Made by a program: the position numbers and the translations under genes. This document shows, in pieces, positions 51,732 to 60,244 of a stretch of 64,000 nt of DNA (positions are counted from its first letter, which is position 1; the number at the start of each line of letters is the position of its first letter). The notes below the pieces were generated by a model that was given only the letters and a program-made list of their open reading frames with translations, did no database searches and had not been told where the DNA came from. Source of the DNA: Tamlana flava. GTDB taxonomy: Bacteria > Bacteroidota > Bacteroidia > Flavobacteriales > Flavobacteriaceae. Where the stretch lies: the NCBI RefSeq assembly GCF_041287255.1, contig NZ_JBGGTX010000001.1, positions 62,001-126,000 on the forward strand. The letters run 5' to 3'.

Positions 51732-54700
51732 ATGAAAAAACAAATTACATTATTATTGTTTACGTTCCTATTTGCATTGACTTCAAGTCATGTGATGGCA
51801 CAACAAAATGTCTTGTATATTATGCAAGACGGTACTAATGACGAAGGCAATGGCAGTTCGTTACCAGGTAATGATCCAATAACCAGAATGTTGGAAGCTG
51901 ATGCCAATTTTACTGTTTCTTGGGTTAAAATAGCCAACGCTGATTTTACGGTTACCGAAATGGGAACTCAAGCGGCTGGAAGCAATGCTGTATCCAGCCC
52001 AGTTAGTTTAACTGGTTTCGATTTGATAATAGCTTCAGAAAGTTTGGCCTCTTCCAATGCTGTTTTTAAATTAGGCAACCCATTACACCCTGATGCAATA
52101 ACAGCTCCTGTTATCTATGGTAAGTCCTATGCCTTTAGGGGTAGTTCGGGAGCATTGGTTACTTCTTCATCTGCTGTTATAAGAACTCAAGAGCTATCTA
52201 TGACCGTTGTAGATGGTGCAAGCCCGATATTTAGTGGTATTGATGTATCTGGTGGTAGTGTTGAATTCTTAAGAACTACTTCAGATGATAAAGGTAATGT
52301 AGGCCCTTATGCTTTTGATGTTGTTGAAAATCTTGAAATATCATCTGCTACAACGCTGTTGGCTTCTGTACCACATCTTACAGATAATGCAACATCTGTT
52401 GGGATTAACTACTTCCCTTCAGGAACCCAAGTAGGAACTACTCCTGATGGTATTTTTGCGCAAGACGCTATAGCGTTCCCTTTTAATTTTGGTACAATTA
52501 GAAAAATGGATGGCGGTAATGTAACTTCAGAATTGTTAACCGTTTGGAGAAATGCTGCTTACATGCTAACTGGACAAACTGTTCCAACTACATTGTATGT
52601 AAATCCAGATTATGATAATTATGAAATTATAGAAGAAACAACGGTTTACGATTTTAGAGATGGGTCAATAATTCCAAATCCTTCTAATGGTTATGTTATC
52701 CAGGGTTCACCTGAAGCACTTGCTGCTCCTCAAACCGATAGATTAAAAAGTGCTGATGGCAGATTGGATTACAGACATGCTCCAAATGACAACTTCCATA
52801 GTGCACAATATGGTCTTGACATGAAAAATGGTTCAAGAGTACTATTAAAACCATTGGGCACTGCTGTTGTTAAAGTTCCTTTATCTGAATATTCAAGTTT
52901 AGACTTTGATTTCAAGATGCCAAATAATAACAATAAGTCTTGGATAAAAGTGAACGGAAACACTCAAACTGGCGGTACTTATGCAGAAATTCTTGATGCC
53001 ACCGCTACTTCTGGACAAGATTTGAATGAATTCGTTACTATAGAGTTCTTTTCCACAGTTGGTAATTCACAAAATTTAGAATTTTTGGCATCTGATGTCA
53101 ATCTAGGTTCCGATATCTACTTGCCATATATGGAAGTAACTTACCAAATTTTACGTAAGAAACCTGTAAAGATTCTTTACTTAAATAACGCGAATACTAC
53201 TGACGAAGGTGGTGAAGCTTCAGTACCTGGCAATGATGCCATTACAAGAATGCTTAATGCCGATGAAAATTTTGAGGTTACCGCAGGAACCATAGATGGT
53301 GTTGGAGCGATTTCTCCTTCAGACCTTAGTCCATTCAATCTTATCATTATTCAGGAAAGTGTGTCCTCAGGCAGCAACGCTATGAAACCTGACATAGGAC
53401 CTCTTGCACTAAAAAGCATTACCGTACCAGTAATTTACTGTAAATCGGAAGCTTTTAGAAACGGAAGGGCAATTACAGATGCAGATGCCGGTATTGCAGG
53501 CACCAAAACTAGTATATCAGTAACGGTAGACCCTGCAAACCAAAGTAACCCTTTATTTAGCGGGATAGATTTTTCTGGTGGAAATGATGTCAGATTATTT
53601 AAGAGCGGTGCTGCAGATAACGGAACTGCTGGAACAACAGGGCTTAAAGTTCTTAATAACCTAGATATTTCAAATGCTGCAGGAGGAACTTTAGCTACTA
53701 CTCCTGAGGTTACGGACCCAGCTTCTTCGATAGTAATAAACCATATTCCTGCAAACACGCAATTAGGCGAAAATGCAGCTGATCAAGCGTCTGTAGATAT
53801 TGTTGCGTTCGCATTTGGCTATGGTGCTCAGGTAAGAGGAGACGGTGCCAATATTAGCCCAGAAGCCTTAACTATTTGGAGAAATGCCGTTTATATGCTT
53901 TCTGGACTTACTGTACCAACTACTTTAGTTGAAAACCCTGATTATTACCTTCCAAAAAACGTGCTTTATGTAAACCAAACTGGTGTTGGTCAAGGTGCAG
54001 GTGCTTCTGCTCCTGGTGATGATCCAGTTATTAGAATGTTAATGGCTGATGATAAATTTGCTGTCACTTATGTTGAGACTCCGCAAGATGGCAGTACTCT
54101 TCCTGCGCTTTCTGGATTTGATTTAATCATTGCCCAAGAAAACATTAGTTCTGGTGCTGCAATGTTTAAGCCAGGAGGAATACTTGGAGTAAGAGATGTT
54201 ACTGTGCCAATTATCTACAATAAAACGTGGGCGTTTAGAGACGGTAGAGCAGTTACCGATGCTGATGCCACTGTTTTTCCAACGCAAAATGTATCCGTTA
54301 CCGCAACCAATACTGCCCACCCACTATTCAAAGGAATTGATTTTTCCGGAGGTGATGATATTAGAATTTTCGCAGAAGCTACGGCTAATGATGACGGAAG
54401 CACTGGAGGGAACAAAGCTATTGATATATTAAATAATCTTGAGATTTCCAGTCCAGCTGCAGCTACTGTAGCAACGGTTCCGGAAGTTACAGATACAGCA
54501 AAAGCTTTTGTGATTAATTACCTTCCTTCTGGAATTCAATTAGGTGAAGATACCAATGATGTACTACAAGTTAACGCTGTTGCTTTATCGTTCAGCTATG
54601 GTGCTATGATTATGGGAGACGGTGCGAATATTAGTCCTGAAGCTTTAACTATTTGGAGAAATGCCGCTTATATGCTTACTTGGGGAATTCCAGAAATTCC

Positions 54701-54974
54701 GGACACATTAGTAGCTAACCCAGATTTCACTTTAAGTATTGATAAAGCTGGTGAAGTTTCCAACGTTTCTTCTAACGTTAGAGCCATTGGAAACAGAATT
54801 TATGTTTCAGATGTAAAATCTTCAACAGAAATTAACATTTACAGCATCTCTGGAGCATTAGTTAAATCATTTAAAACTAACACAGATGTAGATTTTAACT
54901 TTAACACAGGTCTTTGGATTGCTACAGTTAAAACTTTTGAAGGTGCAAAAGCTGTTAAATTATTGGTTAAATAA
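51732..54974 (+). CDS. T9SS-secreted protein with three Rossmann-like repeats
   Basis: The 1080-residue protein has a signal peptide (about 1-23, cleavage after VMAQ), and a C-terminal type A T9SS sorting domain (about 1000-1080, ending FEGAKAVKLLVK). Between them lie three related units of about 255-270 residues: about 25-295, 478-735 and 742-997, each starting with a strand such as KNVLYVNQ, then PGNDxITRML, GFDLIIAQE, ITVPVIYxK, FSGIDFSGG and ending SPEALTIWRNAAYML. Units 2 and 3 are the most alike. A separate beta-rich domain (about 305-475, YDFRDGSIIPNPSNGYVIQG) sits after unit 1. The protein should be exported and fixed on, or released from, the cell surface. Its role is unknown; glycan binding is only a guess. 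Confidence 0.85.
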   Translation: MKKQITLLLFTFLFALTSSHVMAQQNVLYIMQDGTNDEGNGSSLPGNDPITRMLEADANFTVSWVKIANADFTVTEMGTQAAGSNAVSSPVSLTGFDLIIASESLASSNAVFKLGNPLHPDAITAPVIYGKSYAFRGSSGALVTSSSAVIRTQELSMTVVDGASPIFSGIDVSGGSVEFLRTTSDDKGNVGPYAFDVVENLEISSATTLLASVPHLTDNATSVGINYFPSGTQVGTTPDGIFAQDAIAFPFNFGTIRKMDGGNVTSELLTVWRNAAYMLTGQTVPTTLYVNPDYDNYEIIEETTVYDFRDGSIIPNPSNGYVIQGSPEALAAPQTDRLKSADGRLDYRHAPNDNFHSAQYGLDMKNGSRVLLKPLGTAVVKVPLSEYSSLDFDFKMPNNNNKSWIKVNGNTQTGGTYAEILDATATSGQDLNEFVTIEFFSTVGNSQNLEFLASDVNLGSDIYLPYMEVTYQILRKKPVKILYLNNANTTDEGGEASVPGNDAITRMLNADENFEVTAGTIDGVGAISPSDLSPFNLIIIQESVSSGSNAMKPDIGPLALKSITVPVIYCKSEAFRNGRAITDADAGIAGTKTSISVTVDPANQSNPLFSGIDFSGGNDVRLFKSGAADNGTAGTTGLKVLNNLDISNAAGGTLATTPEVTDPASSIVINHIPANTQLGENAADQASVDIVAFAFGYGAQVRGDGANISPEALTIWRNAVYMLSGLTVPTTLVENPDYYLPKNVLYVNQTGVGQGAGASAPGDDPVIRMLMADDKFAVTYVETPQDGSTLPALSGFDLIIAQENISSGAAMFKPGGILGVRDVTVPIIYNKTWAFRDGRAVTDADATVFPTQNVSVTATNTAHPLFKGIDFSGGDDIRIFAEATANDDGSTGGNKAIDILNNLEISSPAAATVATVPEVTDTAKAFVINYLPSGIQLGEDTNDVLQVNAVALSFSYGAMIMGDGANISPEALTIWRNAAYMLTWGIPEIPDTLVANPDFTLSIDKAGEVSNVSSNVRAIGNRIYVSDVKSSTEINIYSISGALVKSFKTNTDVDFNFNTGLWIATVKTFEGAKAVKLLVK

Positions 54975-55006
54975 TTATTGAAAAACAATTCGAAATTTTA
55001 TGACCA

Positions 55007-55037
55007 AAAAAGGGATGCTAATAGCATCCCTTTTTTA
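55007..55037. terminator. Bidirectional terminator after the T9SS cargo gene
   Basis: A perfect stem of AAAAAAGGGATGCT (55007-55020) and AGCATCCCTTTTTT (55024-55037) with a 3-base loop. It ends the cargo gene on the plus strand and anything read from the minus strand. Confidence 0.92.
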
Positions 55038-55062
55038 TTATCAGTATATGATAAATACTTAT

Positions 55063-55236
55063 TTAAAACTTATAACCCAGCGCGACCTGTATGTTATTTA
55101 ACTTAACGGAGGTTCCGCTTGGTGCATTTTCCAATAAATTTGATAAACCTAAATTATATCTGGAAGAAATGACGATGTTATCAGTAATATCATATTTAGC
55201 TCCAGCATCAGCACCTAAATTAAAGGACTTTATTCC
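55063..55236 (-). pseudogene. C-terminal relic of a PorT-like outer membrane barrel
   Basis: The last 57 residues of an open frame here read GIKSFNLGADAGAKYDITDN, then IVISSRYNLGLSNLLEN, and end VALGYKF: the final beta strands of an 8-stranded PorT-type barrel, with the terminal Phe. The frame upstream of this (to 55296) only overlaps the DUF3667 gene 3' end and is not barrel-like, and the N-terminal roughly 130 residues and the signal peptide are missing. It is therefore a truncated remnant, left when the rest of the gene was lost. Confidence 0.65.
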
Positions 55237-55267
55237 GGTTGTAAAATGATAAAATCTCTTGACTAAA

Positions 55268-56368
55268 TTAATAAAACAAAAAAGCGAAAACCCCAAGAAT
55301 TATAACCGTTATGGGTGCGACCACGGACAAAAACAAAAATGTAGTTAAACTGGTTTTAACAATTGTTTTAAACCAGCCTTGTTCATAAAAATGCTTCAAC
55401 CCCAACAACAAATAAAAGAAGGTTGACAGCATCACTACAAAATCCAGCCAGCCTGGAAAATCATAAATAAAGTTAACAATCAGGATAACACTAAATACCG
55501 TAAAAAGAAAGGCAAAATAATAGAAACTGAATACCAAGTGATGCGCGTACAAACCATGTTTTCTGTAGAACAGTTTTAAAATGAAGGCGAAAATGGGTAA
55601 CAAAAAAAACATGGCAATCGGAATGGTATCATAAAATGCTTGCAAAATGCTTCCACCCTTTCTAGATTTATAAAACTTCAAGCCTTGGGCATATAACCTT
55701 CTTTTAAATGCTCCATCACCTTCTTCCAACCCCATCTGCTTATAAATTTCTTCATCTGGCGCCCCTATGGCTATTAGGGAATCAATTGCTTTGGTGCCTA
55801 AATCAAAGTTTAAGGTATCACTCGCACTTAAATGTCCGGTTTTTACCAAGGAATCTATTTGCTTTTCAGACATGCCCGTTAAAGCTTTGTTCTTTTTCAA
55901 AACATCTCCCATAACAGCCCTATCAACTGAATCCGTTAAATTTTCCTTTGTTCCATCAACACTCGCGGGAGAATCCAAGACATGTTGTAGCGTTAAACCA
56001 TCTTTGTTTTTTTCATGTTTTAATGTTTTGGCCAAACTATCATCTATACTTTCTATTTGTTGACGCTGAACAAACGAAAAAAGAAAGAAAAACACAACGG
56101 TTATAAACAAATACATTTGGGCAGGATGCAAATAAAGTAAGCGTTTACCAGCTATAAATTTTCTTGCCAAGAATCCAGGCTTTAAAAGTAAGGGCAAAAA
56201 ACTTTTGAAAAAACGGGCATCAAACGAAAAATAGTTACTTATGGTATTATAAAACAAAACTTTTACCGTTAGTTCATCCTTTGCCTGTTGCCCACAATAC
56301 GGACAAAACTTAAAACCGACCTGAAATTGTTCTTCACAATTTTTACAAGTTTGCAATTGGTTTTTCAT
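55268..56368 (-). CDS. DUF3667 membrane protein with zinc ribbon
   Basis: The ATG at 56368 (MKNQLQTCKNCEEQF, 366 residues) is right in front of the zinc ribbon CKNCEEQFQVGFKFCPYCGQ (about 8-27), so the longer upstream frame is rejected. DUF3667 follows (about 30-80, with KVLFYNTISNYFSFDARFFK), then a membrane segment, a polar region (about 115-230) and four C-terminal membrane helices (about 245-366). The function of the family is not known. It is divergent from the tandem secreted genes. Confidence 0.88.
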   Translation of the reverse strand: MKNQLQTCKNCEEQFQVGFKFCPYCGQQAKDELTVKVLFYNTISNYFSFDARFFKSFLPLLLKPGFLARKFIAGKRLLYLHPAQMYLFITVVFFFLFSFVQRQQIESIDDSLAKTLKHEKNKDGLTLQHVLDSPASVDGTKENLTDSVDRAVMGDVLKKNKALTGMSEKQIDSLVKTGHLSASDTLNFDLGTKAIDSLIAIGAPDEEIYKQMGLEEGDGAFKRRLYAQGLKFYKSRKGGSILQAFYDTIPIAMFFLLPIFAFILKLFYRKHGLYAHHLVFSFYYFAFLFTVFSVILIVNFIYDFPGWLDFVVMLSTFFYLLLGLKHFYEQGWFKTIVKTSLTTFLFLSVVAPITVIILGVFAFLFY

Positions 56369-56452
56369 TAAAATGATTGGTTTACATAAAAATATAAAAA
56401 GAATTTTAACAAGCATAAATTTTAAAGCTCTGGAAATAAAGTGATTATAAAT

Positions 56453-56469
56453 TTGGCACGCAAATTGAA
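56453..56469 (+). promoter_or_regulatory. Sigma-54-like promoter (-24/-12) of the first tandem paralogue
   Basis: TTGGCACG, four bases, TTGAA. The sigma-54 consensus is YTGGCACG-N4-TTGCW; only the C of TTGC differs. The spacing is exact. It lies 63 bases before the ATG at 56532. The paralogous gene downstream has an equivalent site (57396-57412). An overlapping TAAATTTG (56448-56455) also fits the housekeeping -7 element but is less specific. Confidence 0.7.
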
Positions 56470-56531
56470 AACCATAAAACAATAGCGGAAGCCGAAAAGC
56501 TAAAGAGTAGGCTAATTAAAATCCTATGATT

Positions 56532-57227
56532 ATGAAAAGAGTATTACTAGTATGTGCAGGTTTGTTAATAGGACTAACGTCTGCATCAGCAACAGAGACA
56601 ACCACCGAAAAACCAAAAACAAAAATAGATATCAATAAAAATTACCGTTATGCAGAGCCTATTATGTTTTTGGAACGGGGCATTGAATTCCTCATTTTTC
56701 CAGATGGAAGTTTTGATTTTAACACACATATCAATAATGGGTATTATGATGACACCTATTTCAGGAACAGCAATTCAAGGAGAGGTGGCATCAATGCATC
56801 TTATCACGGCCCAAAAGTAAACGTTCAATATAGTTCTGATTTTGACACTAGAGGCGTTTCCATATCAAGAGATAGGAACGGAAAAATTAGACGTATTGGT
56901 CATGTGTATTTAAATTATGATAGATATGGCAAAATAACTCGTGTTGGTTCAGTATTCATTAACTATGGTAGAGGAAGAAATGCAACTCTAACACAGGTGG
57001 GTGGATTACATGTTAATTACAACCGTTGGGGTGAAATTGTAAGTACCTACGGGAAAGTGAACAGATATGACAGCTATTGTAATTTTTGTGGTGACCATTC
57101 TTGTATAGTTAGTCATGAACATGGAAATAGTGGCTATCACCATGATGAGCATGATGCTTACGACGAAGGTTATTATTACTACAAACAAAATGGCAAAGTA
57201 AAAAAGCAAAAGAAGAACAAAAGATAA
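56532..57227 (+). CDS. Secreted protein, tandem paralogue 1
   Basis: I use the ATG at 56532 (MKRVLLVCAGLLIGLTSASA, 231 residues); an ATG two codons earlier is possible. After the signal peptide (about 1-20) a shared domain starts IMFLERGIEFLIFPDGSFDF, then short repeating units of the form GxIxRIGHVYLNYDRYGKIT and RVGSVFINYGR. The tail (about 175-231) is rich in His, Tyr and Cys (YCNFCGDHSC) and ends Lys-rich. The next gene encodes a paralogue with the same domain. The function is unknown; the His/Cys tail could bind metal. Confidence 0.8.
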   Translation: MKRVLLVCAGLLIGLTSASATETTTEKPKTKIDINKNYRYAEPIMFLERGIEFLIFPDGSFDFNTHINNGYYDDTYFRNSNSRRGGINASYHGPKVNVQYSSDFDTRGVSISRDRNGKIRRIGHVYLNYDRYGKITRVGSVFINYGRGRNATLTQVGGLHVNYNRWGEIVSTYGKVNRYDSYCNFCGDHSCIVSHEHGNSGYHHDEHDAYDEGYYYYKQNGKVKKQKKNKR

Positions 57228-57258
57228 TTTCTTGAAATTAGTTATTAGTTAAAAACGA

Positions 57259-57290
57259 AAAACTCGGAGTTTAAATTACTCCGAGTTTTT
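57259..57290 (+). terminator. Terminator between the tandem paralogues
   Basis: AAAACTCGGAGT (57259-57270) and ACTCCGAGTTTT (57278-57289) make a perfect 12-bp stem with a 7-base loop, followed by another T. Each paralogue therefore has its own transcript. Confidence 0.92.
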
Positions 57291-57395
57291 ATTGTTTGCA
57301 ATTTAAGATTGAAATGATTTTATATAAAATCATTTAGTCTTCTTTAAAAAAAATAAAATATTGATTTACACGTGTTTAACTCTGCATGTGTTTTT

Positions 57396-57412
57396 TTGGC
57401 ACGCTGTTTGTA
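57396..57412 (+). promoter_or_regulatory. Sigma-54-like promoter (-24/-12) of the second tandem paralogue
   Basis: TTGGCACG, four bases, TTGTA, with exact sigma-54 spacing and one mismatch to YTGGCACG-N4-TTGCW. It lies 36 bases before the ATG at 57448. The match to the site of the first paralogue (56453-56469) is TTTGGCACGC plus TTG, while surrounding bases differ, which suggests that the element is conserved for use. Confidence 0.72.
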
Positions 57413-57447
57413 ATTATGTAAGGGTATCATATTTAAAACATCAAATC

Positions 57448-58689
57448 ATGAAAAAGTTTATTTTAATATTAGCAGGTTTAATCCTAAGTGGATTCACTGT
57501 TAATGCAGCCCCGACCACAAATACAGAACATTTTGAAACAAGTATTTACAACAGAGGTTATGGTAGCTCTTTCATATTTATTGAAGATGGTATAGAATTT
57601 TCGGTATTCCGTGATGGACAATTTGATTTTAACATACTTCGTGGAAATTCACGTTTCAATGTTTCAATTGGTTCACCTAATGTAAATATCAGTTTTAATT
57701 CTGGATACGATTATAATACGTATGTACAATACGATGAATTTGGTGCTGTAATTCAAATAGAAAACACCCCTATTTATTATGATTATTATGGTCGTGTAAA
57801 TCAAATTGGAAACGTTAACATTTACTATAACAATTTTGGCTATATAAATCGTGTAGGTGGCTTATACGTACACTATAATAGGTATAATGTGTTTTCTCAC
57901 TGTACAGGTTACATTAATGTATTTAACAGGGCTTATGTATACAGACCATGGCACCGTTATTATGTAGTTCCAGCTTACGATTATTGCGTAGTTTACAACA
58001 GGCCTTACAGACAATATTACAACCCTGTGCGCTATGTTTATACCAGACCTTTTTATAATAACTACAGACCAAGAACATCTGTAGCGACTAGACGCGGTAG
58101 CACCATCGCTAGAAACAGTAGTTATGCAACTGTAAATAGAAGCCGACGAAATGTTACTACAGTTAATAGAACTGCTGATTCTAGACAATATGTGGCAAAA
58201 AACAGTGGTACAAGACGATATGATAATACTGTAAATAGAAATTCGAATACAAGAACCGTAAACAGAGAAGCAATTTCAAGAAACAATAGCACAAACCAAA
58301 GTACACGTAACAATGTACCTAGCGTGAACAGAGAAGTTAAAAGACGTGAAAGTACAATTACAAGAACGCCCAATGGAAATAATTCTCAAATAAATAATAC
58401 GAAAAGAACAAGAGAAACCGTTAATAGAACAGTACAGAGAAACAACAATGTAAGTTCAGGAACTATTTCTCGAACTAAAACTAGTACTTCTGTAAAAAAA
58501 CCAAATCGAGAAAATACTCGTACATATAGTAATAGCAATAATAGACAAGTAGCCCAGCGTACCGTGAGCCAGCCAAGAACAAATCAGCAAAACTCCGTTA
58601 CCAGGTCTACACAAAACAGAAATATAAGAGCAACACAAAATAGCTCTAGAAATGATACAAGATCATCGACAATGAGAAGAAGATCGTAA
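57448..58689 (+). CDS. Secreted protein with Arg/Asn-rich tail, tandem paralogue 2
   Basis: The ATG at 57448 starts a clear signal peptide (MKKFILILAGLILSGFTVNA), giving 413 residues. Residues about 35-150 repeat the domain of paralogue 1 (FIFIEDGIEFSVFRDGQFDF, then short units such as YGRVNQIGNVNIYYNNFGYI). Residues about 160-225 are rich in Tyr, Pro and Arg. The last 190 residues are low-complexity, dominated by Arg, Asn, Ser and Thr with recurrent TVNR and NRN, and nearly free of acidic residues, so very basic and disordered. Such a tail could bind DNA, anionic glycans or lipopolysaccharide outside the cell; this is inference. No T9SS sorting domain is seen. Confidence 0.78.
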   Translation: MKKFILILAGLILSGFTVNAAPTTNTEHFETSIYNRGYGSSFIFIEDGIEFSVFRDGQFDFNILRGNSRFNVSIGSPNVNISFNSGYDYNTYVQYDEFGAVIQIENTPIYYDYYGRVNQIGNVNIYYNNFGYINRVGGLYVHYNRYNVFSHCTGYINVFNRAYVYRPWHRYYVVPAYDYCVVYNRPYRQYYNPVRYVYTRPFYNNYRPRTSVATRRGSTIARNSSYATVNRSRRNVTTVNRTADSRQYVAKNSGTRRYDNTVNRNSNTRTVNREAISRNNSTNQSTRNNVPSVNREVKRRESTITRTPNGNNSQINNTKRTRETVNRTVQRNNNVSSGTISRTKTSTSVKKPNRENTRTYSNSNNRQVAQRTVSQPRTNQQNSVTRSTQNRNIRATQNSSRNDTRSSTMRRRS

Positions 58690-58714
58690 TAATTTTGGTT
58701 GGTTAGTTTGGAAA

Positions 58715-58757
58715 GCCCTGCGATATGTTTGCCTCAAAGCAACATCGTGGGGTTTTC
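58715..58757 (+). terminator. Probable terminator after paralogue 2
   Basis: CCCTGCGAT (58716-58724) pairs with ATCGTGGGG (58744-58752) with two G-U pairs, a 19-base loop and four T after the stem. It is weaker than the other terminators here. Confidence 0.6.
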
Positions 58758-58786
58758 TGTCTTTAGAAAATTAGCTTAATCGTGCA

Positions 58787-60244
58787 CTAATTCAATTTCA
58801 AATATCTTTTTATCAACGTTGAAATATCTTCAGAAAAATCAAATTTCAAAACTATAAAAACATAAACGATGGCAATCAAGATAGATTTCATTAAAATGTT
58901 TACAATGGGATGAAACGGAAAATCCCAGAAATAGAACAAAAGTGAGCTCGACACAATCAATATCCCAATTTTTAAGGTAGATTTTGTGAAAGGGAAAATT
59001 TTAAATTTCCTGTAGACAAAAAATAATTTTATCGAATTATAAACAAAAACCGCTAAAAATGTTGCTATAGCTGCCCCATTTATGCCATAAAGAGGTATAA
59101 AGGCAATATTGAGCAGCACCATTAAAACCACCAATACAACTCCCAAAACCAATACCATTCTATAATAATCACTATTGAACAAAATAGCATTATTGCTTCC
59201 CAAAAGTGCATCGTAAAGTTTTGAAATACTAATAACAAAAACCACAAATAGCCCGCCACTAAACTCCTTTGGTATAATCTCATAAAGCTGATTGATGTTC
59301 AGGATAATCAATAGAAAAATGAATCCTCCAACCACAAACAAATTCACTGAGCTTTTTTTGTATAAATCACCTAAAGCCTCAATGTCTCTTTCATTTAAAT
59401 ATTTAGCAGACAATGGCAATAAAATTTGATGCATCGCCCGTTGTGGAACAGCGATAACGGCAGAAATAAAAATAGCCACATTGTAGTAAGCAATCTCTTT
59501 TATATCAATGTATTGCCCAAGCATTACCTTATCAATGTCCATCAAAACGGTGGCAATAGATCCAGCTATAATAATCAAAAACGAATACTTTAAAATCTTA
59601 CTTAGATTGTTCACCCTCTTAAAAGTTATTACAGGCAGTTTTATACTAAACGCATAAATGTTCATAATCAACATTCTAATCACATAAACTGTAATCAAAC
59701 CAGTCATGAATTGATTTAAGCCAATAATTTCAAAATGCAAGGCAAAGAGCAAAACCATGGCTCCCACTCTATGAAAAACTTCTTTCATAAAATTGCCAAA
59801 AACCGTTAGCATTTGAACCTTCGCCCAAGCAAAAAACACTTCAAAATAAGCCAAAGAAATAGCAACAATAATGGTATGCCACAAATAGTCTTTAATAATA
59901 CTGTTACGCTGGGAAAGAAAATTCCCAATTATGTCATAGCCAAAATGCGTTATAATAACCAACGGGATTATGATGCAAATTGGTAAGACCAACATTAAAG
60001 TCAAAAAACTATTTAACGAAATGCGCGTTTTAAAAGAGGAATAAAACTTAACCAAAGTATTGTGAATACCAAAGGCCATTAAGGGCATGATTACATAAGC
60101 AAGGGAAAGCATATAGCCTACCATGCCATAATACTCATCCGTTAAAAACTCTGTGTAAAGAAACAGGGTATTGATTGCGCCAATGAAAAAACCCAAATAG
60201 GTTGAGACAACATTTTTAAAGGATTGCAACGCAACTATGCCCAT
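58787..60244 (-). CDS. Polysaccharide flippase (Wzx/MATE-like)
   Basis: The 485-residue protein has about 12-14 membrane helices in the arrangement of the oligosaccharide flippase family (MviN/MATE/Wzx), which turn lipid-linked glycans over the inner membrane. It begins MGIVALQSFKNVVSTYLGFF as usual for this group. Its ATG overlaps the stop of the glycosyltransferase gene by one base (TAATG), so translation is coupled. The glycan is not known. Confidence 0.9.
   Translation of the reverse strand: MGIVALQSFKNVVSTYLGFFIGAINTLFLYTEFLTDEYYGMVGYMLSLAYVIMPLMAFGIHNTLVKFYSSFKTRISLNSFLTLMLVLPICIIIPLVIITHFGYDIIGNFLSQRNSIIKDYLWHTIIVAISLAYFEVFFAWAKVQMLTVFGNFMKEVFHRVGAMVLLFALHFEIIGLNQFMTGLITVYVIRMLIMNIYAFSIKLPVITFKRVNNLSKILKYSFLIIIAGSIATVLMDIDKVMLGQYIDIKEIAYYNVAIFISAVIAVPQRAMHQILLPLSAKYLNERDIEALGDLYKKSSVNLFVVGGFIFLLIILNINQLYEIIPKEFSGGLFVVFVISISKLYDALLGSNNAILFNSDYYRMVLVLGVVLVVLMVLLNIAFIPLYGINGAAIATFLAVFVYNSIKLFFVYRKFKIFPFTKSTLKIGILIVSSSLLFYFWDFPFHPIVNILMKSILIAIVYVFIVLKFDFSEDISTLIKRYLKLN

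Noticed and set aside
55063..55296. The 77-codon frame as an intact small gene
   Set aside because: Its first 20 codons only overlap the DUF3667 3' end and do not form a signal peptide; the rest is the tail of a larger barrel.
56448..56455. TAAATTTG as the housekeeping promoter of the first secreted paralogue
   Set aside because: It overlaps the better defined -24/-12 element that is repeated in front of the second paralogue; kept only as an alternative.
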